64,000 nucleotides of DNA from Undaria pinnatifida. Taxonomy: Eukaryota > Sar > Phaeophyceae > Laminariales > Alariaceae. How positions within the stretch are numbered: position 1 is the first letter of the stretch; each line of letters opens with the position of its first letter. Positions 28,701 through 43,700 of this stretch are shown piece by piece. Location of the stretch: positions 10,837,199 through 10,901,198 of the forward strand of contig JABAKD010000021.1 in the NCBI GenBank assembly GCA_012845835.1. Reading direction: 5' to 3'. The position numbers and the translations under genes were made by a program. The notes beneath the pieces were generated by a model. That model was not told where the DNA came from and searched no databases. It saw only the letters and a list, made by a program, of their open reading frames with translations.

Positions 28701-31700
28701 TTCCATATATTACTTGAAAACTGTCTGCTTACCCTATCCCCCCGTCTTGTTTCGCCGTCTGCCGCCACCATCTATCTCCCACTATAGCGACCGTTTTCTC
28801 GTTACTTTTTAGTCTGCCAAGGTCTTCCATGTCAGCACACGTCTAATTGCCTCGTCCTCTCCTCTAACGCATCCCGTTCCTCCTTATATATAGAGTAGGG
28901 CTCACATCGTAGAAGAATGTGGCTACGGTGGGAGGGTCGCTTTTGGGGGATTGTTTTTGCCGTCGTGGCTTGGAGCACTCGAGCGAGTTACCCCCATGTC
29001 CCACTTGCGGTGCCGCTCTATTTTAGCGACATAAAAATTCGCAACGGGATGGCTAGCAAAGCTTCGCCCCCACAAATCACCTACAGTAGTGTGCTTTGTC
29101 CGTGAGGTGCAGAGTCACTCGTGCGAGGGGTTCGAACCCAGCGGCGAGAAAGGGTGTATTAACATCCCCCTACCGTACGCTTGATCTGAAACGCCACCAT
29201 GGCATGTAGAATTTCTCTTGAATCGGAACGGGTACTATGGATTCTTTTTTTGTGTACTATAGCTTCTCTTAAATCGGGTCCGGTACTATATTTTTTCTTA
29301 AATCGGAACGGGTACTACAGAGAGGCTTCGGTTTAAGCGAGGGGGGGGGGGGGGGGGTGTCAGGCCAAGGAGACGTCATTTCCGCCACGTTACCGCGACG
29401 ACTGTCATCTTTTGCCGCGTTTACCGTCGTCTTGCACTACGGCACCCCGCGATAACCGCCACGTTACCGCCATTACCGCCACGATACCGCAACGTCTGCC
29501 ATATGATACTACCGCAACTCTCTCACAAGCTGGCGCGTTTCTCAAATCGGAATGGGGAACTATATGTAGCTTTTAATGTGCCCATGCCAAGATAAGCCAT
29601 CTGACTAATCTTAAACCGGTGCTTTTGTCGACCTATCTTAAAGCGAGGTCTTGAAAATCGGAGCCTCCCCGATGCACATGTATACTCCGAAGTATTTTTT
29701 ATTCTTCTTGTCTCTTGGTTCGATTTTGTTTGGTAAGCAGCTTGGAACCCAGGTATATCGAGCGAACATAACAGTTTAAAACAGCAACACCCAAAAGCTT
29801 ATGGAAATAGTAGATGGGGAAAGACGAACGTTCGTTGCAATGTTTTTCTCGTATGAAATTTGGCGGTTTTATGTATTCATGAACTTCTAACGTTTTTTTT
29901 CTAACATGTTTTGTTTTCGTCGTTGTGTTTTTCTTGTATGTTTTATAAGATCAACAAGAGCCTCCACATATGGTTTGGTCAGTTCGCCTACCTAGCGGGC
30001 GCCGTGCAGTGCTACCGAGGAGTGGAACTGGTATCCTCCAGCGACAGCCTCATTTTCTCCACCTTCGACATCGACTATGAGGTTAGAGGAAGGCAAAATG
30101 GCGAATGATATCGACAATCAGCCGTGTTTTTATCATTGGCCTTATTTGCCTTAGGGTAAGCCTTAGCCTTAGCTTCGGCCTTAGGGTTAGGGTAAGCCTT
30201 GGTCTTCGCCTTCGTAGTGGAACTCGTGTCCACCAGCGAATGCCTCATCTTCTCTGCCTTCGACATCATGCCAGGTTAGCAAGTAATCAATAAAAAAATG
30301 GCGAATAATTGATCCTAGCGTTGCTCTTATTTTGTGCTTGCCGTCCAACATTGCAGCACGGCATAAGCTTCAACGTTGATCGCTCGTAACATTCCCGAAA
30401 GCAAAAAAAAAGGGGTAAACGAAATGAAAACATACGCACAACGCCTAGCTCCCTTCTATGCCTACTTCCCGCTCAAGGTCAAACCTTGCTCTTATTTGGG
30501 GTTAGCCTTTGCTTAACATTTGTCTTCCATACGTTTATTAATAGCAACGCAAGTAGTGTCCTCCAGCGATAGCCTCATCTCGTCCACCTTCGACATCGAC
30601 TGTGAGATTAGAAAGATGAAAACAAAGGCGAAAATATAGGTTGCGAGTAGCGTTATCCGTATGCCTGGCCGTATTGCAGTTTTAACCAGAGCTTTAGGGC
30701 TAGGGTTAGGCTTAGGATATAATTAGCCGTAGCTTAAGCCCTAGCCATAGCCTCGGCCTTAGACTTGGTTGTAGCGTTAAAAAAAAGAAACAACGGCGAA
30801 AAAAAAGGTTATGGCATTATCCGCATGCTTGGCCCTATTGCAGCTTTGGCCAGAGCTTTAGGGCTAAGGTTCGCCTTAGGATTAGAATTAGCCGTAGCTT
30901 TAGCCTTCCTGACCATAGCCTCGGCCGTGGACTTGGTTGTAGCGGTAGCTGTAGTCTTACCGTTAGCGTTAGCATTGGCCTTGGCCCTGACCATGAGGCT
31001 GGGCCAAAACCTCAGCGTTGCCGCCTTCGTATTAGGGTTTTGTCCTTAGCCTTTGCCTAGACCTTGGCCATAGCTGTAGACTTTCGCCTTACCCTCAGTT
31101 ATGGCCTTGGCCGTATCCCTAGCCTTAGCCGAAGCGTTAGCCGTAGTGTTAGCTTTAGACGCAGTCTTACTTGTGGTCTTAGTCCCAGCCTTTGCTTCAG
31201 CCTTGGCCTTAGTCTTAGCCTTCACCTCGGCCTTAGCCTTAGCCATGGCCTTAGCATCGCAGCATTAACCTTAGCCACAGCCCTAGCCATAACCTCGGCT
31301 TTAGCTTGGCCTTGGTCTTGCCCTTTTAATTCTGCAACAATGGACCAACTCTATTTTCAAGTGATTTCGTCCCCCAGAACGTGGTTGCAGTCCTGAACGG
31401 GCAAACCCCAGCCTTTTGATAATAGTCGTTGTTGTTGGTGCTTCTACTGCCGCTGATAATACCGCCGTTGATGACATTTCTGGTGTTGCTGCTGCTGTTT
31501 CTTTGGCTGCTCCTGCTGCTGCTTCTACTACTGCTGCTATTACTGCTGCTGCTGATGTTACTGTTTATGTTGTTGTTGCTGCTGCTGTTTGTTCATTGCT
31601 GGGCTAAAAGTTCGCTTCATTCGGGGACGTTTATAACTACGTCTTCCCAGCCTGGGCGGCGAGTTTGTGTGCGCTGGTGTTGTTCTTGGAGATCAGGAAA

Positions 31701-34700
31701 CAAGTCTTGCGGGTAAGTCGCATCAGTGCACTTCACGCATTAGACAGAGCACGATCCACAGTAGCTCTCCAGATTCTATGTCGTTTTTTTTGCTTTTTTT
31801 TTGTTGCTCATGCCATTTGTTTTCTTCGCACTTTCTCTTTCTCTTTCTCCCAGTGAAAAGCCCTGAAAAATATGGTGTTTTTTTTTTCCAGCCTCGGGTG
31901 TGCCAGAATCTCCTTGTCCCATGTCCTTCCGTCCGGCCGTCCGCTCACCTTTCCCAAATTTTTTTTTCGCGCGTCCGTTCTCTAACCTTTCCATTCCGTT
32001 CCAATCCGTCTTCCACTGCCCGCTGCTTGCTAGAAAATTCCTCACTTTCCCCCTTGGTGGGTGAAAACCCGATTTTCTCAGTACAGGCAGTCATGATGCG
32101 AGGGTCTGAGTTTACACGACCACGGCCATGTATGACCAATGAGAACCCCCTCCCGCCCCTCGCGCGCGTGCCCCGGCGCTCCGTCCATAGCCAACAGGGA
32201 TGCGAGGATCTATGGTTTTCAGATTACGATCATGCGTGATAGATTGAGTACACGCTCCCTCCTCCCCCGGCCGCATATTTTTTTTCTCGGCAATGAGCCG
32301 TCCATTTTCCGCAAATAACGCGTCATTTGCAGTAAAATTCCCAAGCGCAGCGCAGGGTTCGCGTAGGTTTTCCCCCCGACAATTTAGCCACCCCCGGTCC
32401 CCACCCCTAACGCCTTCCTATACGCCGAGTTCAGTTAAGACCACGGTCATGCATGACTACATGAATCCCCACCGCTATGTCCAGCCACTCGTAGGGATGA
32501 GAGGGTGTAATGGTTTTCAGATTACGAATATGCATGATAAATGAGAGCACCTTCCCCCCCCGTCCCTACCGCCTCCCAATACACCGCGTCCAGTACAAGA
32601 AGAAGGGAGAGGCGAGGATGCTGGGACTTTTCACCATTACCAACGCTAACTACGATTATGCGGCGGAGAAGAGGAGAAAGGAGAGGGACGCCGCCACCGG
32701 AGACGGGAGAATGATGGCCAGGACAGAAATTCTGCCCATCTACACCATCGACGAGTTTAACTACAAGGTGGGGTGTTTTTCGGCGCAGACGGAGGGAGGG
32801 AAGGGGCGGGGCGGGTGTATAAACGTTTTGATTGTTTCGTTAGAGCGTTGAGATTGACGTTTTTTGTTTTGTTTTCAAACTAGGTGTCTGGTACTAGTTT
32901 TTGTTGAAAAAAGCGAATGAAGATTAAAACCCCAAGTAAGTCTTGCCGATCTACACCGTCGAAGAGTCCAACTACAAGGTGTGGTGCTTTAGTGGTGTTG
33001 GGGGAGCGTTGGGGCGGGGGGCAAGGGGCTAATTTTTTTTTTTCCTTGCGGGCTAGGAGATGACTAGTTCTTTTGTTTTTGGGTCCCCCCTGCCCTTAAA
33101 GCATCCCCACCTCGAACCCCACCCCTTGCATGCCCTATCCAGGTATTCAACGGGGAGACAGACTGGGTTATCGTTGATAGAGCGCCACCAAACTCACACC
33201 CACACCGTTTACTACCATCCCAAGCTCCATCCCTCCGCCCCTCCAAATCCCACCTCCACCTCTGTCCCCCAACCTTATTTCCACCCCAACCCCACCCCCT
33301 TCCCGCCCCAAATGTTGAACGTGTAGAGTTGGGTTATCGTTGGCGGAGCGATGCTGGATTTGCACCCTTCCCCTTCACCTCGAACTCCACCCCCCCCCTC
33401 CACGTACACCATAATCCCACCCTCCACCCTTGTCCCCCAACCCTATCTCCACCCCAACCCCAACCCCGATCCCAACCCCACCCCTCCCCGTCCCAGGCGT
33501 CGAACGTGTAGAGCTGGGTTGTAGTTGGCGGAGCGATGCTGGATTTACACACTTCCCCTTCACCACCTCGAACTCCACCCCCCCCTTCGCGCACACCATA
33601 ATCCCACCCTCCATCCTTGTCCCCAGCCCTTTCCCCACCCCAACCCCAACCCCCACCCCCACCCTCACCCCAGGTGTTGAACGGGTAGAACTGGGTTATC
33701 GTTGGTGGAGCGATGCTGAATTTGAACCCGTACCCTTTACCGCCTCGACCTCCACCCCCCCCCTCCAAGCACACCATAATCCCACCCTCCATCCTTATCC
33801 CCAGCCCTATCCCCACCCCAACCCCCACCTCCATCCCCAAAATCACCCAGGTGTTGAACGGAGAGAGCTGGGTTATCGTCGACGGAGCGATTTTGGATGT
33901 GTTCGACTTTGCCTTGAGGCATCCGGGCGGGGCTAGGGTGGTGATGAACGCGATTGGTACGGACGTCACGGGGGAGCTTATAGGGGAGGATAGGGGAGCC
34001 GGGACGTTTTCCCCCCACACCCACACGGAGGTGCGTTTTTTTGGGAAGCCTCGCGTAATTCAAAAAGTCCTTTTTGTTTTAGCGCGTTTTCTTGGTACAA
34101 CTGCTGCGCCAGTGGTCAGAGGCTCCCGATTGTGCCGGCATATGCAAGCCCGATACACTGGCTATTTTGTTCCCTATTGACTTGAGTTTGACGTGCGTGT
34201 GAGTAGTGATAGGTACTACGTGTAATATTTGCGTGGTAGTCTTTCCTGGGTGGCAAGCGGAATATTTGGGTTTTTAGGCGAGAAGAGTGAGACGTGTGCA
34301 CCAGTATGGACCTGGCGCATCCTAGGCTGACTCCCAATTTCACTTTTATATGTTTCTGGCGGAGGCATGAATTGCGTCACCTATGATATATGCGTGTACC
34401 ACCTTTGGTTTGTTTGTGTTTTTTCCCTGGGGTATTCCTCCACTCCAGAGTGACTGGAGCCTGTCCTGTGACCACGGACGACTCGATTATGCGAGTTATG
34501 TGAGAACAACAACAACAGCCAGCAGCATTTAGGGCACCGGCACTACTGGAAGGCACTATTAAGGGCACCGGCACTATTGGGAATAGGGTTACTATACTAG
34601 TGTGGAGATTTCCAATAGCACCAAGCGATTTGACCGGCACTATGTATCGAGGAGCAGTGGCGCTATTCAACCGGCACTGTTGGGAGCTTGCCATTGTCCA

Positions 34701-37700
34701 CGAAAGTAGGGTAGAATATTCCATCTTGCATGCTATTAAAACACCCTCTGACCCTTCCCTTCCACCCCCCACCCTCCCGCCTCCTTCCCCCCACCTCTTG
34801 CGCCTATTCGCTTTCCCTATGCATCCCCTCCCACCCCAAAAAACAAACCATCCACCCCACGAAATATAAAAATTACAAAAACGAAACTAAACTAAATCAT
34901 CGAACAGAGCGCCTGGGAAATAGCGCAAAAGATGGTGGTTGCCTACATCGACGAGGATGCTCGAGAGGATGACGAGCACGATGACGATCACGAACAGGAC
35001 CAACACGATACTGGCAGCAGCGAGATGAACATGGTTGGCGATAACTTCAACAGCGAAGATGACCGTGTTGATGATGGTGGCAATGACGGTGATGACGATG
35101 ATGATGGTGGTGGTGGTGATGGTGGCGATGATGATGATGACGACATCAGACCCGACCTCGGAGAAGGCACGGAACCCGGTAGGGTCAGATCTCGGCATCT
35201 CTTCCGCGCGGGCCGGGCAAAACTCGCTGCCGCTGCTGCTGCTTCGAGATTGCGACCCGGGAAAGCCGCGGGGTCTGGAGGGAAGGTGGGAGCTAAACGC
35301 AAAACCAACGACACTACCACCAGCAACCAAAAGAACTCGTTCGAAGGGCGGCGAAAAATCCTGACGACAGACACAGACATCACCGAGGGCTTCTCATCGG
35401 TGTGTTCCTCTGTGGGCACGGACGGAGCGCAGGGACCTCAGCGAGGAAGAAGAACGCAAAGCGCAGCTGCTGCGACAACGGCAAACGACCACCGGAGGCC
35501 CCCGACAAACGAACGCCCAAGAGTGTTAACTAGAACCCAGTCCATCGCGGAAGCATGGGTAAGCAATGAGTGATATTTTAGCGGGGAACACAACTTATCA
35601 TGGAGTCGTTCAACGCCCCCCCGCTAACGTTTCTTTTAAGCGGCCGCGCCGGCAACACTGAAACCAAGTGTGACCTGATCCGGATTTATTGTTGAAAGGA
35701 AACTAAGCGTGTCACGGTTTCGCTGAGCCGTGGAGGCGTTCGTACAGAGGGACTAGGATTGCGTGACGAAGCCCTCGGTGAAAGCAGCCCCAGAGCTCTT
35801 GCCTTGCTGGTCGTCTTGACGCTCTCATCCCCACTGCTAGATAAACCGCGCGCACCCCCCAACGGCAACATTTAAAAAAAACAGCTCCCGGCCGTACCTC
35901 AAGAACATACGGTGCCCCTTGCCACCCAGGCGTGCATCGGTCGATGGCCCTTTGCAGGCAAGAACATGAGCCAAAATATTTTTTCAAAGCATCCTTCGGA
36001 CGCGTGCTACGATAGAGGTAGTAAGGTATACCATTTTTTGGCGGAAATGGTTTCTGAATGACGAGGCTCCTTAACCCAACCCATTTCGTGCTACAATAGA
36101 GGTATTAAGTGATACCGTTTTCTGACGGAAATTGTTTCTGAATGACGGGGCTCCTTAACCCTTTTGGAGCCCCCGAACCCCTCCCTATACTAAATCCAAG
36201 TAATTTTGTCCCCAAAAACGGGTTTCCAGTTGTAAAGGGGTTAACCCCTTTAGAGCCCCCAAATCCCTCCCGATACAAACTTCAAGAAAAATTGTCCCCA
36301 AAAAGGGGTTCCAGTTGTGAAGGGGTTAACCCAAAAGCTACGATAGAGGTATTAGGGTCGTCGTTATTAAGGTATACCGTTTTTTGGCGGAAATGTTTTC
36401 TGAATGACGGGGCTCCTTAACCCAAAAGCTACTATAGAGGTATTAGGGTCGTCGTTACGATAGAGGTATTAAGGTATACCGTTTTTTGGCGAAAATGGTT
36501 TCTGAATGGCGGGGCTCCTTAACCCAAAAGCTACTATAGAGGTATTAGGGTCGTCGTTAGATAGAGGTATTAAGGTATACCATTTTTTGGCGGACATGAT
36601 TTCTGAATGACGGGGCTCCTTAACCCAACCCATTTCGTGCTACAATAGATATATTAAGGTATACCGTTTATTGGCGGAAATGGTTTCTGAATAACGGGGC
36701 TCCTTAACCCAAGAGCTACGATAGCGGTATTACGGTATATTAAGGTATACCGTTTATTGGCGAAAATGGTTTCTGAATGACGGGGCTCCTTGATCCAAAA
36801 TCGTCGGAAAAAAAAAAGCCATTTTTACTTTTGGGTGATGATTCTCGTTCGCGTACCTAGGCCATGAGGGTTGACATCCGGTAGATGGCAGTTTATTTTA
36901 TTTTTTTCAAGAGCTACGATAGAGGTATCACGGTATATTAAGGTATACCGTTTATTGGCGAAAATGGTTTCTGAATGACGGGGTTCCTTGACCCAAAATC
37001 GTCGGAAAAAAAAGGCCATTTTTACTTTTGGGTGATGATTCTCGTTCGCGTACCTAGGCCATGAGGGTTGACATCCGGTAGATGGCAGTTTATTTATTTA
37101 TTTTTTTTCTTCACAAAATCAGTTTTTTTTTGGGAGAGGTCTTAGGCTCCCAAAATTGAGGAAGCTCAAAAAAAAAAGGGGGGCGCAACCTCTATCGTAG
37201 CATGCGTCGTTCCTTGTGTCGAGCAACCACGTAACGTTCGTAGAACGAAATCGCTGGTTTTGCGGGGGGGAGGGGGGGTATCGTAGAGTCAGTCCATGCA
37301 TGGCCGTGATCTTACGACAGTAGGCCCTCGCGTACCTGCAATGCTGGGACGAAGCACGGGAAAGGTTCTAGGGTTTTCTCAGTTGAAGGGGGAGGGGGAG
37401 GAGGGGGCGGACACCGAATAGCCCCGACGAACGACCGCCCAAGGGCGCCAGTTAGGACCCAGTTCATCGTGCAAGCATGGGTAGGTGATAGGACTGTGTT
37501 TGTTAGCTGAAGTTGGCCGCTATTAGTATTAATAGTTATCGTCAATACCACAACTCGGGTGTTCAGGTGGGTGGGCCTTCGCGACTAAATGCTCTTTTCA
37601 TGGCGCGGAGTAGAGTCAAACTAACTGCCTTGCTCATGGACAATCACCAAACGTCGAGCCGCGGGGGGCGCCAATCAGACTCGAAGATGAATGCACGGTA

Positions 37701-40700
37701 CCGCAAAATGACCGGGTGCAAGTACGTGCAATGTCTAGCCAAGTAATCGCTAGTCGGCGAAGTATAGCCAGCCAACTTGCAGGCTTTCGATTGTTTTTGG
37801 TGCCGCTGTTGCTTACTCCGCTTCTTTTTGCGTTGTTTCGTTTGAGTTATCTTTCGTGCATGGTACGTTTCTTAATTTCACTCTTTACTTTTGTTCGTTC
37901 ACGTCTACCAGTAAATTCGGTTTGTTTGTTTTTTGGCTAATTTTTGTTTGAAGCATTAACAAGTTTTATTGCTTCGGTTGCACAGGTGGAGAAGGAGCGG
38001 AGAAGGCTAGCTGTTGCTGGAGCGCTAGGTTCCACACCGGCGCCTACTGACCTCGCCCCGACTAGATCTGCAGTGGTGCCCGGCTTCAAGGTTCGGCGTG
38101 TTTGCGGGGGTTAGAGGCGTGGTGTGGAAACTTCTTGGCAGGCGCTATACTTTTCGCCCCTGCCACCCCCGGCCGACACGGCTCATCATCGGAAAACAAT
38201 CGACACCACCTTTTCACCCCTGATCGTATTGTGTTGATTTTTTCCTTTTGTTACGAAGTAGGCCTATTCATGCCCACCACCATCCCTCCTACCCCCCCCC
38301 CCCCCCCCCCCTCAGATCTATATAGTCTTGGAATTACGGTTATGCATGGTGTGAGTACACCCCTCCCCCCCTCCCAACCGTTCCGTCTCCACAAGGGTGC
38401 ACTAAGGCGAGCAACAAATGAGTACGCCCCCCCCTCCCCCTCGGGTGCATTGTCGTTCGACAACATCCGTGCAAGATATAAGTACACTCCTCCCCCTCTG
38501 CCCCCGCTACCTACCCACGAACTAATCACGCCTCTTCCCCCACTACACACCCGTTAGCCTGGAATAAGATAGAGAGGGCCACGGTCGGAATGGAGTGTCC
38601 ACCCCTCAAGAAACATAGGAAAATGACGCCCTCCCCCACCTGAAACCCTTGGCGTTAATACAATATCGAGAGGGGGAGGTTCGCTTTGGAAGGTCCACCC
38701 CCCCCTAGCCACCTTCACCTACCACCACCACCACCACCACCCTCCCCCCCGCCATCTGCCCCTTACCCTCCCATAAGCGAACTACGCTTCCTCCTACCCT
38801 ATATACCCTGGGCTAAAGCACGATTGAGAAGAGAAATTCGTGTCGGAGGAACCCCCCCCCTCCCACACCCCCAACTAATGATGCCTCTCTCCACCCGAAA
38901 CATGGGAATACAGAACAAGATCGAGACGGGGACTGTATTTTAGAGGGTCACCCCCCGCCCCCCTCGCGCCCAACGCCCCCCACCCCCGCACCAAATATCG
39001 CCTCCCCAAAACGTAAGAACATGAGAAGGGGGGAGTTCGCTTTGGACTGATTTCACGAGTGCCCGCTTCGTGCTGAGAGAATGTATGGACATGTCCGCCC
39101 CACCCGACGACCACCCAGCGTATATTTCCCCGATGATTACCCCCCTCCCCCCCCTCCCCCCTCCCCCCCCCCGCCGCCGCCGCCCAAATGAATCAAACCA
39201 AACGTTAGAACAAGATCGAGAGGGGGAAGTTCGCGTTGGAGCGGTTTCACGTGTGCCCCTTCGTGCTTCGAGAAAGGATGGATGTCGGAGGGGATGGCTT
39301 GCGGCCTGTCTACCGTTACGTATTCTCCTGTCCAGGGGAAGCGGAAGCTCTGGTGAGAGAGAGATTCGGGGGGGGGGGGGAAGGGTGGTGGTGGTGGTGG
39401 TGGGGTGTGTTTACTCATTTCATGCGTAGATGTAGTGGGGCTTGTCTTTATTTGTTACTTGCCTTAGCCATTTGACCAGTGACCAAGCAGTCCTTTTGAG
39501 ACGGACCACCGTTCCTTCGTTAGGACTGTACCCACATTTTATGGGACATTCAACTTCGATTTAGCATAACATTTGGTTGTCGGCTATACAAGGACCAAGG
39601 GTGGTGGGTGTAGAGTTGGAGTTGATGGGGTGGGTGGAGGGGGGGCGGGGCGGGGGTGATAACGGTAGTGGTGGAAGTGATTGGGGAGGCAGGGGGCGAT
39701 GGTTTTGGTGCGCTCCCATTGCTACTGCTGCTGCGGGTGTTACCATTGCGTCGGGGTTTTTTTCATTTTGGGGTATTTAATAGGGATACAGCAATGGTAG
39801 TTTGGGCACCATTTGTACGATCTCATAGAGATGAAGAATTTAGCAGGCAACCTTTCTTTCTCAACAAGCGAATGCCAGAGTTTGTTCGGCTCTCACAGCC
39901 TCCAATCTGTAAAATAGCTCTCACATCCTCCAGTCTGTAAAATATCTGTCTCACGCCTAGTGCGACCTTCTCGCCCACCCAGCCGTCGCCGTCCTAAACG
40001 AAAAACGAAACACAATACCATGACTGTCATCATCCTCGTCATTATCGTCGTCGTCGTTGTCGTCGTAATTTTAATAATCGTTGTCATATCATCGTCATCA
40101 TCATCATCAGCATCACGGTATCATCATCATCATCAGCATCACGGTATCATCATCATCATCAGCATCACGGTATCATCATCATCGTCATCATCATCATCAT
40201 CATCATCATCGTCATCATCATCGCCATTGCCATCATTGTCATCGTCATTGTAAAAAAACACATGCGATTTCCCGTATTCAGTTGATGTGGTTTTGTTTTC
40301 TGTGTTTTGTTGTTGATATTCGTTGCCATCATCATCATCATCATCGTCGGCATGATCACCATCGTCATGACTTTGACTGATTTTCCCTTTGTGTTTTGTT
40401 TTTCGTCCAGGTGAAAGCGATCTCAGGCGTGTGCCACTTCAACATGCGAATCATGCGGAGGGACCGAGAGGTAATTACTTGGAAACATATGGTAGTCCGA
40501 CAATTCTTGGACTTTTCTTGAAATGCTCTTGGGGTCTCCTTTTTATCACACCCACCTTCAATATGCGAATCATTCCGAGGGACCGAGAGGTGTTGGCTTC
40601 AAGATATAGTCCGAGACGTCTCTAAAGTTTCTTGGAATTCTCTTTTTAGCAAACATAATATGCGAACCATGCGAAGGAACGAAGCGGTACTGCTCGGAAT

Positions 40701-43700
40701 ATATTCCAACATCACCTTGGGATTTCGAAGAAATCTACTTGAATCTTCTTGACAACAGAAGTACTTCAACACGCGGATCACAAGAGGGGACCGAGAGGTG
40801 TTGCTTGGAAGTATTATCCGAAACGAGCTTGGAAAGTTCTTGGAAAGTTCTTGGATAACTGGATGAACCTTCTTGTAAAAATAAACACTTGAACATGTGG
40901 ATCTTGTCCGAAGGGACCACGGGGTACGACCTGCCAGAATATGATATCACGTGTTGCAGCTGTGGTCTCAGTCGACTTGACGGCATGGCCTGGCTTTCAC
41001 AAAAGGGCCTACAATCAACAAGATGTCCTCATATTTATTAATATACCAGGTGTTACGTCTGGAATATCCTCACCCTAGGCCCCAATTCTCCAATTATCAA
41101 AGTTTTGGTAATTTTCTTCCCCCGGACTTCCGCCTGCCACACCCTGGTTCAACGGTGCTACGATGCGACCGTTGCACCCTTTCCCGCCAGCGAGCAGCAG
41201 CAACTTCTTCGGAATGCTCGTTGGAGCTTCTTGTTAACGTAGGGCAACGTATCGTAACTTGATGTAGACAATCTTGGGCGCTTTTGACGCGGCATATCCT
41301 TTCATACACCACCAACATCAAGGTATTGACGTCATTTTTTTGCCCCAACCCCCACCCCCACCCCCACCCTCCCTTGCGCCTCCGGCCTCCGGAATCTCGG
41401 TAGACCCTGGTCCAAAGGTCCTACAACGCGACCGTCGTGCCTTTCCCCGTCAGTCAGCGGCAGAAACAGCAACATCAGCAGAAGCAAGGCAGCTTCCGAG
41501 CGCAGAGCAGCAGCCGGCTTCGAAGAATTTTCGGCTACGACATGGACGATGATGCCCATGACAATGCTGACGACGACGACGACGATGGAGATGACTACGA
41601 TGGGGAACACGAAGCCGCGTCTGCTACCACCGCTGGCGCTTCCTCCTCCGCCACTACGGGTAACCGCAGAGTCAACGCTCGCTCCAACGCGAACACCAAC
41701 ACCAACAGCAGCTCCATTAACGCCAGCAGCAGAGCTGCAGGAACAGCAGGAAATGCGGCTGTTTGGGACGCAGAAGGCAGCGTCAACGGCAGCATTGGCG
41801 GCGTCAAGAGAGGGCCCAGCTATCGCACGGCCGCCATAACAGCCATGACAAGGGCTCGAGGAAGGATTAACAAAAGCTTTCGGGGTGGGAGTGGGGATGT
41901 GAGCGAGAAAGGGGATGAGGGTAAAGGGGTGCCTCTGTGTATGGAGATGCGAATCCGACATGTTCAGGGAGGCGCGATGAGCACGCTTTTGGAACAGACG
42001 GCCAACGTGAGACTTGACAAATATTTTTTGGTGTCTTACGAGTATTGTTATCGCGGTGGTTTTTTGGATCTGATTCGGGAGGGGAGGGAGATACTCATGT
42101 GTTGCTTGCCTTAGTTATTTGACCATTGACCACGTTTCCTTCGAGATGTGCTGGGCCCGGGGGGGGGGGTGGCGAGAGCTGGGGAGGTTGGTTTGTTTAG
42201 TTGGTTGATTGATTGGTTGGCTGCTATACTGTTCGCAATAGGTTGATTGATTGGCGATTTTTTTGTTTTGATTGTTAATGCATTTATGTGCTGATGAGCT
42301 TATTTGGATCCATATATCGACTGACGTTCTTTCTCACCGACGCATTGGTATTGACCGATTACATCGTCTCCTTGGATAAGACATCTGTCTACAGTTCCCT
42401 CACTCCATCCCTACCACATCGCACCACCTCCACGCCCACCCTCGCCTCTACCCCCGCCGCAACCGCCCCCGCCCCCCCCCCCCCCCCTCACGCTTACCTC
42501 CACCTCCCTCAAATTATCGCGGTATATGTCGCGATGTGGCGCATTTTTTGCCTTCATTTCAGGACCCCGACAACGCCACCGTTCAGCTGCAGGGCCCCTT
42601 CCTGGTGGACAGACTCAAGGTTCCTCCGGCGCACCGCAACGTCGTCATGATCGCGGCAGGAACCGGCGTTAACCCAAGTACGTGCAACAAGCAGTCGTGT
42701 GACGTCGAAAGGATGACTTACGTCGGAGGTTTTTTTTTGTTTTGTTGTTGTCTTGCTTTCGCCGATTTGGTTTTACTCGTGCTGCAGTACACCGTTTTGT
42801 TTTTTTCCAATTTTTTTTTCATGTATGTGTTTCTGGTATTTGGAGTTCCAACCCTGCCCTAGCCCTACCCCACCCCAACCCCACCATACTCTGCCCTACC
42901 CTACGCTACCCTAACGCTACCCTACCCTACTCTACCCTATCTCCACCTGCTTCCGTGTTTGCCTGAAACCATTTTTTTTTGTGTGTGATTTCGACGGCGA
43001 CTTGGCAATGCACAAACGAAACGAAACAGTGATGCAGCTGATCCGTGACTACCAGAGCTTTCAAAGGTGAGGCTGGTGACACTGCGGTACGTTTTTTCAC
43101 ACAGGGGTACAGAGCGGAGGGGAAGAGGAGGGGAGGGTGGGGAGGGGGGGGGGGGGGGAGGGGTTGCGCAAACCCTCTGATCGAAAAAACGACTTCAATG
43201 TTTGATACCTTTTGGTCTTCCTGCCACGCGTAGGGTTTAATTTATTGTTATTGCTTAAACCAGGTATTATCCATCATTGTAAACGCAACAGCTGACACAA
43301 TACACCGAATACCACCGTGTCGTATCACCCAACCTATTACCCTCAAGTCATCCCACGGCAGGGGACTGGTTCTTACCACAATAGCCCCCCCCAAAGTCAG
43401 CGAGTTTCTTTATCAAACGTTTCATGGCTGCTCGACACGAGGAAGGACGCTATGATAAAACTTGTACATTCGTCGATTCTATTGTTTGCAAAGGACTATC
43501 GAAGGATAGCGTCGGGGTGGCAAGGGGGCACGGTGTTTCAGGATGTACGGCCGGGAGCTGGTTTAACAACCAGCTTTCAAAACCAGCAATTTCGTTACAG
43601 AGAAGTTGGGGGGTAAAACAACTCAGGGGTGCAGCAGATTCTGATAATTTTTCTGAGCTTCTGACACGGGGAGCTCAATATCGGCGGAACTTAATTTAAA

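Noticed and set aside
30140-31340. Interstitial telomere sequence (TTAGGG words)
   Set aside because: Only scattered TTAGGG units within a degenerate GCCTTA tract; no long array.
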